Both the position numbers and the translations under genes were made by a program. A stretch of DNA of 64,000 nt from Bacillus sp. J37 (GTDB taxonomy: Bacteria; Bacillota; Bacilli; Bacillales; Bacillaceae). The notes under the pieces were generated by a model that was given only the letters and a program-made list of their open reading frames with translations, was not told the DNA's origin and made no database searches. The stretch covers positions 19,743 to 83,742 of the forward strand of contig NZ_JAEK01000020.1 of the NCBI RefSeq assembly GCF_000518865.1, given 5' to 3'. Below are positions 17,701 to 26,686 of this stretch, in pieces (within the stretch, counting starts at the first letter, position 1; every line of letters begins with the position of its first letter).

Positions 17701-18878
17701 CAAACAATCAAATTACAGACATTACACCATTGCTTGCATCTAAAAACAATCTATATTCTTTGGATTTAAGTGGCAATCCAATTGAAGATCTTTCAGTTTT
17801 AGCTCAGTTTGAAGAATTAAGTGATTTGAACTTAGATGACACAAATGTAACAGATCTTAGACCATTGTTAGATTTGTATAGCCTGCAGTATCTATCTCTA
17901 TATGGAGTACCATTAGATGCAAGGGCTCTTCAAGTAGTGGAAGAACTCAGATCAAATGATGTTCAAGTCAATCTTGATGTAGACAACACACCAGAGCTTT
18001 ATATTGATGAGGTAACAGATACTTCGATCTCTGTATCATGGGATCCGATGATTCCAAAAGATTTAGCAGAAGAAGATGGAGTATATACGGTTAATCTCTA
18101 TGAAAACTATGAAGAAGTTCCAGTTCAACAAACTAAACTGACTGGAGCTGAAATAAGCTATCAATTTACAGAACTTACGCCTAATACAGACTATACTGTA
18201 GAAATTATGGTCGAAGAATCAGAAGAATATTATGGCTATTTATCCACAGAGGTGACAACATTACCAACAAAAGGATCAATGAAAGATGTTAGCCTATACG
18301 TCTATGACATAGAAGAAAATCCTGCTGTTGACGTCATGTTTGATTTATACGGAATCGATCCTGTAACAGAAGAACAATACTTCTATGGATGGTCTGATGA
18401 AGATGGTAGACTGTGGGATCATACCGGGGAAGAAGCGGTTGATGTATTAACTCTTCCAGTAGGGGAATATGAAATTGTGTTTGGGACATCAGAAGGAGAG
18501 GAAGTGCCTTTCCAATTTGAAATCGCGGCAAATGACGATTATATAATAAATCCCATTTTCTTTATATTAAACGAGGAAGAGGAAGAAACAGACCAACCAT
18601 CATTACCTACTGAAGGTAAACAAAACGATGATAGTCAAAATCCAAACCAAAATCTTGACAAAAACCAAGACAAAAAACTGCCACAGCCAATAAAAGTAAA
18701 CAAGCCTAGTCATATAGATAAGATCAAGTTTGAAAAGAAAAAGAAAGTATCCACAAACCAGCAACAGAAAGAGCTTCCGCAAACAGCGACTATAACACAT
18801 AATCTACTAATAATAGGCGCAATATTAATGGTACTTGGAGGAATAATTCTATTAATTCAAAAAAGAAAGCGTGCATAG
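14793..18878 (+). CDS. Sortase-anchored LRR/fibronectin-III surface protein
   Basis: A 1361-residue secreted surface protein, probably an adhesin or matrix binder. It has a signal peptide ending near VNAEE (about residue 30). Three blocks of 21-22-residue leucine-rich repeats follow (about 245-380, 495-710 and 825-1050), separated and flanked by fibronectin type III-like domains (about 110-210, 395-480, 725-810 and 1065-1160). Next come a SpaA/Cna-B-like segment (about 1165-1250) and a Lys/Pro/Gln-rich wall-spanning stretch. The C-terminus is LPQTA (1328-1332), a hydrophobic helix and KRKRA. LPXTA instead of LPXTG suggests a class D-type sortase, which is not in this window. The start is TTG with AGGAGG ten bases upstream. 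It is divergent from the LCP gene. Confidence 0.92.
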   Translation: MKNRFVTLSLVFTLLFSLFVPFVQKVNAEESRSITYLPAVSTEEGIQLQWKTVSTSPDKEVFSVEKNNEELSAEAIKELNTVVKENEIERTYQLLDTDVVAGGEYTYLVKKTGETSLQTNSLSVTYKQEVQELMLKITNITENSMTVSWSDIQQADAYELVINDKTIEQSGTVRTYELEGLASGTSYSVNVRAIQNEKVITEASQTVKTEEAEVKEEPKSTTTETETPVSEPSTTKEIKKASTETVSIPDSALKRAIKQQLGIQTDDITVTDIKSLKELDASYQNIKNLTGLEKAVNVTKLNLAGNEFKNVDLLKNLTKLETLDISLTNVTDLTPLAALKSLRNIDISYLELNTISPLKDLSISSITMYGDRYFLLKDEVAELEKANVEIIHDDYFNVYFTAIKANENRAIINWEYEGEEDVAHYQLKVDGNEVSTISADDETSYTLSSLKANNEYTVEIFAYNKKGELIGQAKEKFQTLSDPTGGKEVTFKDPQLEKAIQKQFGLDRKIVESDMTHLKELSLERKRITDLTGLETATNLEGLYLSSNKLSNISQLASLKNLKYLYLDGNPISDFTPLSVLTNLTSLGLGNTGVTDLSFLANLQALEDLSLDNNELESLSTLPELNQLTFLSVYDNNLTSLQGLEKLENLTSLSADENPIKSLDDLDVQSKLRDLNLSYTLLEDIDRLLDLKELEYVSLYGVDLSGNDKAMDVIKTLEENNVYVEYENTEEEEWFDVYVGAVTESSMQLMIDYYGEKEISAYDVLLNGKVIETLPADETYYELKGLTPNTEYEIEVRAYDAKKNVLFTSTTTETTWDEPTGKVIPFKDKNLKELIKAELGLEREIRESDMEHLHSIYLFEGEIKDLSGLEYAVNLFDFNVFGNIEELDLSPLSQLPQLNYISIDDTPIKDYSVLKNMKKLQSLSIVNNKLNDLSFLQGLKNLTDITLQNNGIKDISAFSSLKKLNFISLANNQITDITPLLASKNNLYSLDLSGNPIEDLSVLAQFEELSDLNLDDTNVTDLRPLLDLYSLQYLSLYGVPLDARALQVVEELRSNDVQVNLDVDNTPELYIDEVTDTSISVSWDPMIPKDLAEEDGVYTVNLYENYEEVPVQQTKLTGAEISYQFTELTPNTDYTVEIMVEESEEYYGYLSTEVTTLPTKGSMKDVSLYVYDIEENPAVDVMFDLYGIDPVTEEQYFYGWSDEDGRLWDHTGEEAVDVLTLPVGEYEIVFGTSEGEEVPFQFEIAANDDYIINPIFFILNEEEEETDQPSLPTEGKQNDDSQNPNQNLDKNQDKKLPQPIKVNKPSHIDKIKFEKKKKVSTNQQQKELPQTATITHNLLIIGAILMVLGGIILLIQKRKRA

Positions 18879-18882
18879 TACC

Positions 18883-18912
18883 AAAAGGGAGAGCTTATAG
18901 GCTCTCTTTTTT
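18883..18912 (+). terminator. Terminator of the LRR surface protein
   Basis: GGGAGAGC pairs with GCTCTCTT, flanked by A and T runs. Confidence 0.85.
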
Positions 18913-19330
18913 GGTGGGGAATTATAAGAAGTTTATGAGAGACGAGGGAAATAAAATATTCAAATAATAAATTAATAGGATAATGATGATTTTACCTGGG
19001 GCGTAATTAGGATAAAATATGATTGACAGTGAAAGGAAGTAAGAATAGATCGACCATGAGATAAAAGCATACTTATAATATATATAAATAATCGCCAAAC
19101 TAATGAGCATCTATAGTATTCTGTTACCAATCAAGGAAGAAGGAGAAAGAGCCAATTCCCTATTTTAGTAGTATCGTTTCCGTTTTAAAATAAGCATTTA
19201 TTCTTACAAATCAGCTCATTTATTAGGTGAAATGAAATGACCCTGCATTTTTTTAAATCTACTGAGCTAAAAAACTACAGACAGAAAATAAATTGAATCG
19301 CTTTGTTAAGATTATTTTTGTTCAAAGAAA
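18913..19330. other. AT-rich gap, nothing recognised
   Basis: This lies between convergent genes. It has no open frame with a ribosome site, no repeat shared with the rest of the window and no convincing promoter. A TTGACA at 19023-19028 has no matching -10 box. Confidence 0.6.
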
Positions 19331-19371
19331 AAGGTTTAGTCTCCTATTTTAAAAATAGGAGGCTAAACCTT
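19331..19371. terminator. Bidirectional terminator after tagH
   Basis: AAGGTTTAG-TCCTATTTT pairs with AAAATAGGA-CTAAACCTT, an almost perfect long stem just beyond the tagH stop codon. Confidence 0.8.
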
Positions 19372-19377
19372 GATGTA

Positions 19378-21015
19378 TTACTGATCATCACTTCTTATCA
19401 AAAGTGTATTTTCAGTAAGGTTAAGAATATATTCGAATTGATTTGTTATTAGTAGATATTGGTTATGATTATTTGAAGAGATTTGCGACATATTTTTAAA
19501 TTCTTCAATTGAACCGCTTTGAGTATTGATATTGTGAATAAGAATTTCATTCGTAATATCATCTTCATTAAATAAATAACTAATTTCATATCCATCCAAA
19601 TGGAGAATCTTCTGTCTATCCTCGTTCATTTCTTCAGTATAGCCGTTTATTTTTTCTTTTAATGTATCATAATCTGTTTGATAAAAAGCTATAAAGAAAT
19701 TATAAGATTGAAAAAATGGCTCTGGCAAGAGTGATTCAAACTGTTCTATCGTACTATCTTCTTTAGTGAGAGAAGCTTTATCAACCAATTGAACAGTTGT
19801 CTTCTCTATATACATTGAATTGTTATTGTATTTAATTTTATACATTTCTTCATATTCTTCCTCAATGATTACAGACGTAGAGAATGGTATATCAACGAAA
19901 GCACTGCTTTTTGTCATTGATGTGTATGCAGCAGCTTGTTCCTCCACAATCACTCCAGGCGTATTCATTGCAATGGTTTCCACCACTTCTTCTTTCGGAT
20001 CTTCTTCTTTTATCTCACTTTGCTTTGGAGCAAGTAAAGGTAACTTCATATTGGCAAGTGATTGGCCTGAGAAAAGAACAGCGCCACTTAAAGCCGTGAA
20101 TAACACTAGGATGGCAATTAGTATGGTAAAGCCTATGTTATGTCGGTTTTTATCATTGTTTTTTCCAGTTTTATTTAACCGCGAAGGAACTTCATCTGTT
20201 GTTGAGAGATCAGCAGGAGCAACATTCATTGTTTGCTTTTGCATCATTTCTGCGCGGAATTTTTTTTGTTCCGCTTCACTCATACTGTTAAACCAATTAA
20301 TATATTCTTTGTAGTTTTTTAAGACCAAAGCTGTTTCACCAATTTCTTTTACCTTACCAAAGTGGATCCATATTACGCGATCGGAAATAGATTTTACCTG
20401 AGAGATGGAATGACTGACAAAAAAGATTGTTTTTCCTTCTTTTTTGAATTGATCGATTCGGTCTATACATTTTTGATAAAAGGTTTGGTCACCTACAGAC
20501 AATGCTTCATCTATAATGAGAATGTCCGGATTTGTATGAACAGATATAGCAAACCCTAATCTGGATTTCATCCCGCTAGAATAATTTTTTACAGGCTGAT
20601 AAATAAAATCACCTAAGTCAGCAAACTCAATGATATCGTCTTTTATGTGTTTGATTTCATTGCTTTTTAAACCATGCATTAAACATTTTTGTTCGATGTT
20701 ATCCATACCGGAGAGATTTTTATCAAGACCGGCAGCGATCGCAATAAGCGAAGGTTCACCATTAATTTCAACAGTTCCAGATGAATGTGGTACTGCACCT
20801 GAAAGTAGATTGGACAAAGTAGATTTACCGGATCCATTTGTACCAATTATGCCGATTGTCTCACCTTCATATACTTCAAAACTAATGTCATGAAGAGCGT
20901 AGAACGTTTTTGTTCGCTTTTTTGAAATAGAAAAAAGATCGAGCAATTTATCGCTGTTCTTCTTATATAATTTATATGTTTTGGAAACATGACTAAATAT
21001 GACTTTTGGTTTCAA
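19378..21015 (-). CDS. tagH: Teichoic acid exporter ATPase TagH with extracytoplasmic tail
   Basis: A 545-residue ABC ATPase predicted to power export of a wall polymer with TagG. The N-terminal about 250 residues contain Walker A GTNGSGKS, signature YSSGM and Walker B ILIIDEALSVGD. Then comes a linker, one membrane segment (about 295-320) and a C-terminal extracytoplasmic region with an SH3-like stretch. This extended architecture and length match B. subtilis TagH (527 residues), not plain Wzt or KpsT. The start is TTG with GGAGG ten bases upstream. It follows tagG after an 18-bp gap, and the two form an operon read away from the kps-like genes. Confidence 0.93.
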   Translation of the reverse strand: MKPKVIFSHVSKTYKLYKKNSDKLLDLFSISKKRTKTFYALHDISFEVYEGETIGIIGTNGSGKSTLSNLLSGAVPHSSGTVEINGEPSLIAIAAGLDKNLSGMDNIEQKCLMHGLKSNEIKHIKDDIIEFADLGDFIYQPVKNYSSGMKSRLGFAISVHTNPDILIIDEALSVGDQTFYQKCIDRIDQFKKEGKTIFFVSHSISQVKSISDRVIWIHFGKVKEIGETALVLKNYKEYINWFNSMSEAEQKKFRAEMMQKQTMNVAPADLSTTDEVPSRLNKTGKNNDKNRHNIGFTILIAILVLFTALSGAVLFSGQSLANMKLPLLAPKQSEIKEEDPKEEVVETIAMNTPGVIVEEQAAAYTSMTKSSAFVDIPFSTSVIIEEEYEEMYKIKYNNNSMYIEKTTVQLVDKASLTKEDSTIEQFESLLPEPFFQSYNFFIAFYQTDYDTLKEKINGYTEEMNEDRQKILHLDGYEISYLFNEDDITNEILIHNINTQSGSIEEFKNMSQISSNNHNQYLLITNQFEYILNLTENTLLIRSDDQ

Positions 21016-21033
21016 TTGTACTATGCCTCCAAT

Positions 21034-21837
21034 TTAAATATAGTCTACGAATCGGTTTCTTAGCTTAAGATGAATAGCTGAGCCGATCAATAAAATTAAT
21101 AGGGTAAATGACCAGAAATAGATTGTATAAGTGATATCTTGGAAAAACCAACCAAATCCAAGGACAGATGACCTAAAACCATCTACTAAATAGTAAATTG
21201 GGTTTAACTTCAGTAGATTTTGAACGATATAAGGAAATGTACTAGGATCCCATAGTATAGGACTTAGATAAAATAAAACCCTTATACCCTGTTGCAGGAG
21301 AGCCTGAAAGTCTCTTACAATAACGGAAATTGTCGAAAACAGTAAAGTGATGGCAAATAAAAAGACACACATGCTTATTATATAATATGGTAACTGAATA
21401 AGGTGCATATCAAAGGTAACGTTATTTAGTAACAAAATGATAAATAAAACAACTAGCATCACAACAAAGATAAATAAACCACTTAATATGGTTATAGTAG
21501 GAAGGACACTAACAGGAAATTTCATTTTTGACACCAAACTAACCTTCTTAAAAACACTATTGGATCCCTGTGTAATAGAACGACTGATAAAGAACCAAGG
21601 AATGATCCCTGTGAGAAGCCAGACGATATAAGGGGTTCCTGCTATATCTCCTCCACCTCTTATCCCTATTCCTATAACTAACCAATACACCAAAAGCTGA
21701 ATAGTAGGGTTTAAGAATTCCCATAGAACCCCAAGGTAATGCATTAAATATTTGCTTTTTACTTCATATCTAGAAAGTCTGAAAATCAATTGTAAGTTAC
21801 TTGTTTGCTCTTTCATAATCTGAAAAATATAGTTCAT
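21034..21837 (-). CDS. tagG: Teichoic acid exporter permease TagG
   Basis: The 267-residue ABC-2 type permease has six hydrophobic segments and the family blocks RYEVKSKYLMHYLGVLWEFLNP and LFYLSPILWD. It partners with the adjacent TagH. In B. subtilis TagGH flips undecaprenyl-linked teichoic acid across the membrane. No tag synthesis genes are in this window, so the cargo could be teichoic acid made elsewhere or the polymer of the neighbouring cluster. Confidence 0.92.
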   Translation of the reverse strand: MNYIFQIMKEQTSNLQLIFRLSRYEVKSKYLMHYLGVLWEFLNPTIQLLVYWLVIGIGIRGGGDIAGTPYIVWLLTGIIPWFFISRSITQGSNSVFKKVSLVSKMKFPVSVLPTITILSGLFIFVVMLVVLFIILLLNNVTFDMHLIQLPYYIISMCVFLFAITLLFSTISVIVRDFQALLQQGIRVLFYLSPILWDPSTFPYIVQNLLKLNPIYYLVDGFRSSVLGFGWFFQDITYTIYFWSFTLLILLIGSAIHLKLRNRFVDYI

Positions 21838-22225
21838 TCATATTCTTCCTTTTTTTATTGCCAATGAATTATTTTTCCTTTTGATCTTGGCTATTTTTAG
21901 ATACAACAGATTGTATTTTAGCACAACGTGTTCTTGAATTCATTAAATTTCAAAAAATGGTAAAGCAATGTTAGAAAACAGAACAATTTTCGTGTATTTA
22001 ACCACCATATATGTTAATAATGTTATTAATCATATATATTTTCCCCTTCTTTTATTTACATAAAGATGTATATCAGTTATTATTATCCTTGAATTTTCAA
22101 AAGTTACTAAATTTCTACAATTTACAAGGTGGTTATATTTCACCAGATATATTATAGTGGTAAATGAATATTTTAGTACAATATTACTACATGATGTTAT
22201 GCGCCTATGGCTATGGAGGATATTT
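21838..22225. promoter_or_regulatory. Divergent spacer between tagG and the Kdo operon
   Basis: 388 bp, very AT-rich. TATTAT around 22148 could serve as a -10 box for the rightward operon, but there is no clear -35 partner. No JUMPstart/ops-like element (GGCGGTAG) is visible. Nothing else is recognised. Confidence 0.4.
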
Positions 22226-23542
22226 ATGTCCAATTATTTGTTCCTCAGAGGAAATAGAAACAAAAGATTCTTTTTAGATGTGGCAAAAGAACTAAATAAA
22301 ATGGGTCATAAAAGTTTCCAGTTGAAGTTTGAGCTAGGTGAGCTATTATTTAAAAGTGATATTGAATCGGTTTTTGTTCCTACAAAGCTCTCTTCACAAG
22401 CGTATCCAGTGACTGATGCTGAGATATTGAACATGCCGATTTATAATATAACCTATAAAAAGAGATTTCTAAATAAAGAAACGAGCCAGAAAGAACTGCA
22501 TCTATATAAAAGGTATATGTTTTATATTGATCAGTTTATAGAAGAACATAATATTGATATTATATGTTTATTTAATGGCTATCACTGGATTGATCAAATT
22601 ACCAAGCACTTAGCGGACAAAAAGGGTCTCAAAACTTACTATTTTGAAGATGGGTTATTTAGACCGTTTACGATAACATGTGATCCTAAAGGTATTAATG
22701 CTAACTCTTCTGTTCCGGAAGATCCAACATTTTATGATTCTTTAGAAATAAATGAAGATAGGCTTTCTCGCTACTTATATAAACCCCAGTTCGTCCAATA
22801 TAGGAAGGGTATTAAGGAGAGCCTATTAAAAGTAGCTTCTGTAAAGGCGATAAGCATGATGGGGAGTTTTCTTCGAATTCATCCTTCTTTTTATGCTCAT
22901 ATTACTCTATGGCAAGCTAGCAAATATTTTATCCATAAAAAGATTTTTCAGTATCGTTCACCAGATAAGGTAGATATTCCCAAGGACTATCTTTTTTTGC
23001 CGTTTCAGGTATCAAGAGATACCCAAATTCTATATAACTCGGATAAGATTTCTACGATGGAAGAACTGCTTGATCATGTGTATTCTGCCGTTCAGACATA
23101 TAATAGAGAAAATAATAAGCAAATGAAAATTGTTGTTAAGGAACATCCTGAAGATATATCCCGTAATAACTATACGGAATTAAAAAAGAGATATAAAAAT
23201 GTGAATAATGTGATTTTTCTTCAAAAATATGATATTAAAACATTAATAAAAAATGCTAAAATTATCGTGACAATAAATTCAACCGTTGGTATAGAGGCGT
23301 TAGCCATGTCCAAACCGGTTATTACACTTGGCGAAGCATTTTATAATATAGAAGGTATTGTATACCGTTGTAAGGACCCTGAGTTTTTAGGGGATTACAT
23401 TACTAAAGCACTGAAGATACCATTAAATATAGACAGAATGAAAAAGTTTATTTATTATCTGAGGTTCTTCTATCAAATTGAAGGTTCAATAAATCATGTA
23501 AATAAACAAACAGCTATGAATGTTGCTAAAAGGATAGGATAA
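22226..23542 (+). CDS. KpsS-like beta-Kdo transferase (capsule synthesis family)
   Basis: 438 residues, capsule-synthesis family (Pfam Capsule_synth type). In Gram-negative group 2 capsules KpsS adds the first Kdo to a phosphatidylglycerol anchor. Key features here are E141-D142-G143 in YFEDGLFRPF, the KEHPED box (H307-P308) and a NSTVGIEAL C-terminal motif, all in the order expected for KpsS. The N-terminal RGNRNKRFF matches the KpsS-type opening. The ATG at 22226 follows ATGGAGGA. It heads an operon with kdsB, kdsA, kdsD and kdsC, so CMP-Kdo is the likely donor. The acceptor in a Gram-positive cell is unknown. Confidence 0.8.
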   Translation: MSNYLFLRGNRNKRFFLDVAKELNKMGHKSFQLKFELGELLFKSDIESVFVPTKLSSQAYPVTDAEILNMPIYNITYKKRFLNKETSQKELHLYKRYMFYIDQFIEEHNIDIICLFNGYHWIDQITKHLADKKGLKTYYFEDGLFRPFTITCDPKGINANSSVPEDPTFYDSLEINEDRLSRYLYKPQFVQYRKGIKESLLKVASVKAISMMGSFLRIHPSFYAHITLWQASKYFIHKKIFQYRSPDKVDIPKDYLFLPFQVSRDTQILYNSDKISTMEELLDHVYSAVQTYNRENNKQMKIVVKEHPEDISRNNYTELKKRYKNVNNVIFLQKYDIKTLIKNAKIIVTINSTVGIEALAMSKPVITLGEAFYNIEGIVYRCKDPEFLGDYITKALKIPLNIDRMKKFIYYLRFFYQIEGSINHVNKQTAMNVAKRIG

Positions 23543-23575
23543 AAATAGGCTATTTATAAAAGGGGAGTTAATATA

Positions 23576-24298
23576 ATGAAAGTAATTGGCGTTATTCCTG
23601 CTCGTTATGGTTCAAGCCGTTTCCCAGGTAAACCTCTGGCTATGATCTTAAACAAACCAATGATTCAACATGTGTATGAAAGAGTAAGTGAAAGTAAATT
23701 ACTCGATCAAGTAATTGTTGCAACGGATCATGAGGATATAAAAAAGGTTGTAGAGGATTTTGGTGGACAAGTTGTTATGACAAGAACAGATCATGAAACT
23801 GGTTCTGATAGAATCGCGGAAGTTACAGCTAAAGTAGAAGGTGACTTCTTTGTTAATATTCAAGGTGATGAACCGCTTATTCACCATGATATAATTGACG
23901 CTCTTGTTAAGGAAGCAAAAGAATCACCAAATGCAGTCGTAACAGCAAAAACAAAAATTAAAGATCTACAAGACGTAAATAACCCAAATGTGGTAAAGGT
24001 AATCACTGATCACACAGATCGAGCTATTTATTTTTCTCGTTCTGCCATTCCATATAATCGTTCAAATGTTTCATTTTCCTATTATAAGCATCTTGGGATT
24101 TATGGTTATCCGAAAGAAGTTTTAAATAAGTTTGTACAACTCCCTCAATCTTCACTAGAAGAAGCTGAAATGTTAGAGCAGCTACGACTTTTAGAAAACG
24201 GCTATACGGTAAAAGTGGTTGAAACGTCTTATAACGCAGTTGGAGTGGATACTCCGGAAGATATTGAAAAAGTAGAAAGCATCCTAGGAGGAAAATAA
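23576..24298 (+). CDS. kdsB: CMP-Kdo synthetase KdsB
   Basis: A 240-residue cytidylyltransferase that activates Kdo with CTP. Diagnostic motifs: [16 protein letters not shown] at the N-terminus, [23 protein letters not shown], and [11 protein letters not shown] with HLGIYGY in the second half. Length and motifs are those of KdsB, not of the sialic-acid NeuA group. It is the only kdsB in the window although the other three pathway genes are duplicated. Its last codons contain the AGGAGG used by kdsA one base downstream, which implies translational coupling. Confidence 0.95.
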   Translation: MKVIGVIPARYGSSRFPGKPLAMILNKPMIQHVYERVSESKLLDQVIVATDHEDIKKVVEDFGGQVVMTRTDHETGSDRIAEVTAKVEGDFFVNIQGDEPLIHHDIIDALVKEAKESPNAVVTAKTKIKDLQDVNNPNVVKVITDHTDRAIYFSRSAIPYNRSNVSFSYYKHLGIYGYPKEVLNKFVQLPQSSLEEAEMLEQLRLLENGYTVKVVETSYNAVGVDTPEDIEKVESILGGK

Positions 24299-24299
24299 C

Positions 24300-25121
24300 A
24301 TGACACAAGTAAAATTAAATGATATTACATTTGGTGGAAACAATCCATTCGTATTAATTGCAGGACCTTGCATGATTGAAAGTGAATCACTTGTCATGGA
24401 AACAGCTGAACAAATTAAAGAAATCACGACAAAACTAGGGATTCCTTATGTTTTTAAAGCATCTTTTGACAAAGCAAATCGTTCTTCCATTTTTTCTGAG
24501 CGTGGACCAGGAATTGAAAAAGGTCTTGAGATTTTAGCGAAAGTAAAAGAACGCTTTGACTTACCAGTTGTTTCAGATATTCACGATGCAAGCCAAGCTG
24601 AAATAGCAGCAGAAGTTTTAGATATTATCCAAATTCCAGCTTTCTTATGCCGACAAACAGATCTACTAGTAGCAGCTGGTAAAACAGGAAAAGTTATCAA
24701 TGTGAAAAAAGGTCAATTTTTAGCACCTTGGGATATGAAGAATGTTGTAACAAAGCTACGTGAGACAGGCAATGAAAACATTCTATTAACAGAGCGTGGA
24801 TCTACTTTTGGTTATAATAATCTAGTAGTTGATATGCGCTCACTTATTACAATGCGTGAAATGGATGTACCAGTTGTTTTTGATGCAACACACAGTGTTC
24901 AAATTCCAGGAGGTAATGGAACTTCTACAGGTGGAAAACGTGAATATGTTCCTTACCTTTCTAGAGCTGCAGCAGCAGTTGGAATTGATTCTATCTTTAT
25001 GGAAGTTCACCCGAACCCGGATGAAGCTTTTTCAGACGGTCCAAACATGGTGAAACTAGAAAACTTAGAAGAAGTACTTAAACCTATTAAAGAGATTGAT
25101 AACCTTATTAAACATAAATAA
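24300..25121 (+). CDS. kdsA: Kdo-8-phosphate synthase KdsA (copy 1)
   Basis: Condenses phosphoenolpyruvate with D-arabinose 5-phosphate. 273 residues forming a TIM barrel, with AGPCMIES (Cys24), [11 protein letters not shown], the [13 protein letters not shown] block, [13 protein letters not shown] and ATHSVQ. Cys24 marks the metal-dependent class of KdsA; metal-independent enzymes have Asn there. By eye it is about 75-80% identical to the second copy at 36161. It is co-transcribed with kdsB, kdsD and kdsC. Confidence 0.95.
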   Translation: MTQVKLNDITFGGNNPFVLIAGPCMIESESLVMETAEQIKEITTKLGIPYVFKASFDKANRSSIFSERGPGIEKGLEILAKVKERFDLPVVSDIHDASQAEIAAEVLDIIQIPAFLCRQTDLLVAAGKTGKVINVKKGQFLAPWDMKNVVTKLRETGNENILLTERGSTFGYNNLVVDMRSLITMREMDVPVVFDATHSVQIPGGNGTSTGGKREYVPYLSRAAAAVGIDSIFMEVHPNPDEAFSDGPNMVKLENLEEVLKPIKEIDNLIKHK

Positions 25122-25155
25122 TAAACTATTAATATATTAGGGGGAATGTAAGGAA

Positions 25156-26142
25156 ATGTTAAGTGTAAAAGCAGCACCTGCGGTAGACTTTATTTCTGAT
25201 GTTACTGAAGTTTTGGAGAAAGAAGCAAATGCCATTTTAGCGTTGAAAAATGAGTTGAATGAATCTATTAATGATGCTCTTAATTTAATTTTGCAATGTA
25301 AGGGTAGAGTTGTCATTACTGGAATAGGTAAATCAGGAATAATAGGGCGTAAGATGAATGCTACCTTAGCAAGTACTGGTACACCATCATTTTTCCTTCA
25401 TCCTTCTGAAGGTTTACACGGTGACTTAGGAATGGTAACAAAATATGATATTGTCATTGCCATTTCAAACAGTGGTGAGTCAGAAGAAGTATTAAATTTG
25501 CTTCCATCCATTAATAAAATTGGAGCAAAGATGATTGCCATTGTTAAAAATCCTAATTCAACATTAGGTAGAAAATCAGATGTAGTTTTATGCATTGGAA
25601 ATGCTCCTGAAGCATGTCCACTAGGTTTGGCGCCAACAACTAGCACAACTGTCACGTTGGCGTTAGGAGATGCATTGGCAATTGCTTTATTAAAAGCGAG
25701 GAATTTCCAAGCTGAAGATTTTGCCCTGTTCCATCCTGCAGGGTCTTTAGGAAGAAAACTACTTTTAACGGTGGATGATATCATTGCAAAAACTCAAAAA
25801 AATCCATTAACCTACGGTCAGGCAACAATTCAAGAAGCACTCTTCCTCATGACTGCACAAGGATTAGGTGCCACTAGTGTTGTAGATAAGGATAATAGGT
25901 TAGTAGGAATCCTCACCGATGGGGATATTCGACGAGCTTGTGCACTTTCAAAGGATGCAGTATACCGTAATGTAGATGATCTTTATAACAGAACTCCTGT
26001 TACCATCTCAGAAGGGGCATTGGCAGCAAATGCTTTAGAATTAATGGAATTTCATAAAGTGAATGTTCTTCCTGTAGTGGATGCAAATAATCGTCCAATT
26101 GGAATGATTCATATTCATGACTTTATGAATCTAGGAATATAG
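25156..26142 (+). CDS. kdsD: D-arabinose 5-phosphate isomerase KdsD/KpsF (copy 1)
   Basis: Converts ribulose 5-phosphate to arabinose 5-phosphate, the first committed Kdo precursor. 328 residues: an N-terminal SIS sugar-isomerase domain (about 40-180; VVITGIGKSGIIGRKMNATLASTG, FLHPSEGLHGDLGM, ISNSGESEE, LGLAPTTSTT) and two C-terminal CBS domains (about 205-328, with LTDGDIRR). The order matches KdsD/KpsF/GutQ proteins. It sits between kdsA and kdsC. A paralogue lies at 37014. Confidence 0.93.
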   Translation: MLSVKAAPAVDFISDVTEVLEKEANAILALKNELNESINDALNLILQCKGRVVITGIGKSGIIGRKMNATLASTGTPSFFLHPSEGLHGDLGMVTKYDIVIAISNSGESEEVLNLLPSINKIGAKMIAIVKNPNSTLGRKSDVVLCIGNAPEACPLGLAPTTSTTVTLALGDALAIALLKARNFQAEDFALFHPAGSLGRKLLLTVDDIIAKTQKNPLTYGQATIQEALFLMTAQGLGATSVVDKDNRLVGILTDGDIRRACALSKDAVYRNVDDLYNRTPVTISEGALAANALELMEFHKVNVLPVVDANNRPIGMIHIHDFMNLGI

Positions 26143-26151
26143 GGGTTAGCG

Positions 26152-26673
26152 ATGAATATTAAATTAATTGTTTTAGATGTAGATGGTGTATTAACTGATG
26201 GGCGCTTGTTTATTGGCTCAGATGGTGAAGAGTATAAAGCATTTCATACTCAGGATGGTATGGGGATTAGTCTGGCTCATCATGCAGGAATAAAAACAGC
26301 TATTATAACTGGTAGAAAATCTGCGGCAGTAAGCAAAAGGGCTAGTGAATTAAAGATTAATTACGTATACCAAGGTATTCATGAGAAAATGGAAGTGTTA
26401 GAAGAAATCCTTCAAGAACTAAAAGTTGATTTAAATGAAGTTTGTTATATTGGAGATGATATAAATGATCTACCAATACTACAAACAGTTGGATTCCCTG
26501 CTGCCCCATATGACGCTGTTGAAATCGTAAAAAAACATGTTAAATATGTTTCTAAATTGAATGGTGGAAGTGGAGCAGTAAGAGAAATAATTGATTTCAT
26601 TCTTACTGATTCAAATAATTATCAGGATTTGATAACAGCCTACTTAAAAGGCACAGTAAAATTGACTCAATAA
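26152..26673 (+). CDS. kdsC: Kdo-8-phosphate phosphatase KdsC (copy 1)
   Basis: A 173-residue HAD phosphatase that removes the phosphate from Kdo-8-P. The nucleophile motif is DVDGVLTDG near the N-terminus, followed by FHTQDGMGI, TGRKS and the acidic GDDINDLP. It lacks a cap domain, as expected for tetrameric C0-type KdsC. It starts nine bases after kdsD. A second copy lies at 38068. Confidence 0.94.
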   Translation: MNIKLIVLDVDGVLTDGRLFIGSDGEEYKAFHTQDGMGISLAHHAGIKTAIITGRKSAAVSKRASELKINYVYQGIHEKMEVLEEILQELKVDLNEVCYIGDDINDLPILQTVGFPAAPYDAVEIVKKHVKYVSKLNGGSGAVREIIDFILTDSNNYQDLITAYLKGTVKLTQ

Positions 26674-26686
26674 AGGAGATGCTCTT

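Noticed and set aside
19022..19055. Promoter with TTGACA in the gap after the LRR gene
   Set aside because: No acceptable -10 box at 16-18 bp and no gene or hairpin downstream on that strand.
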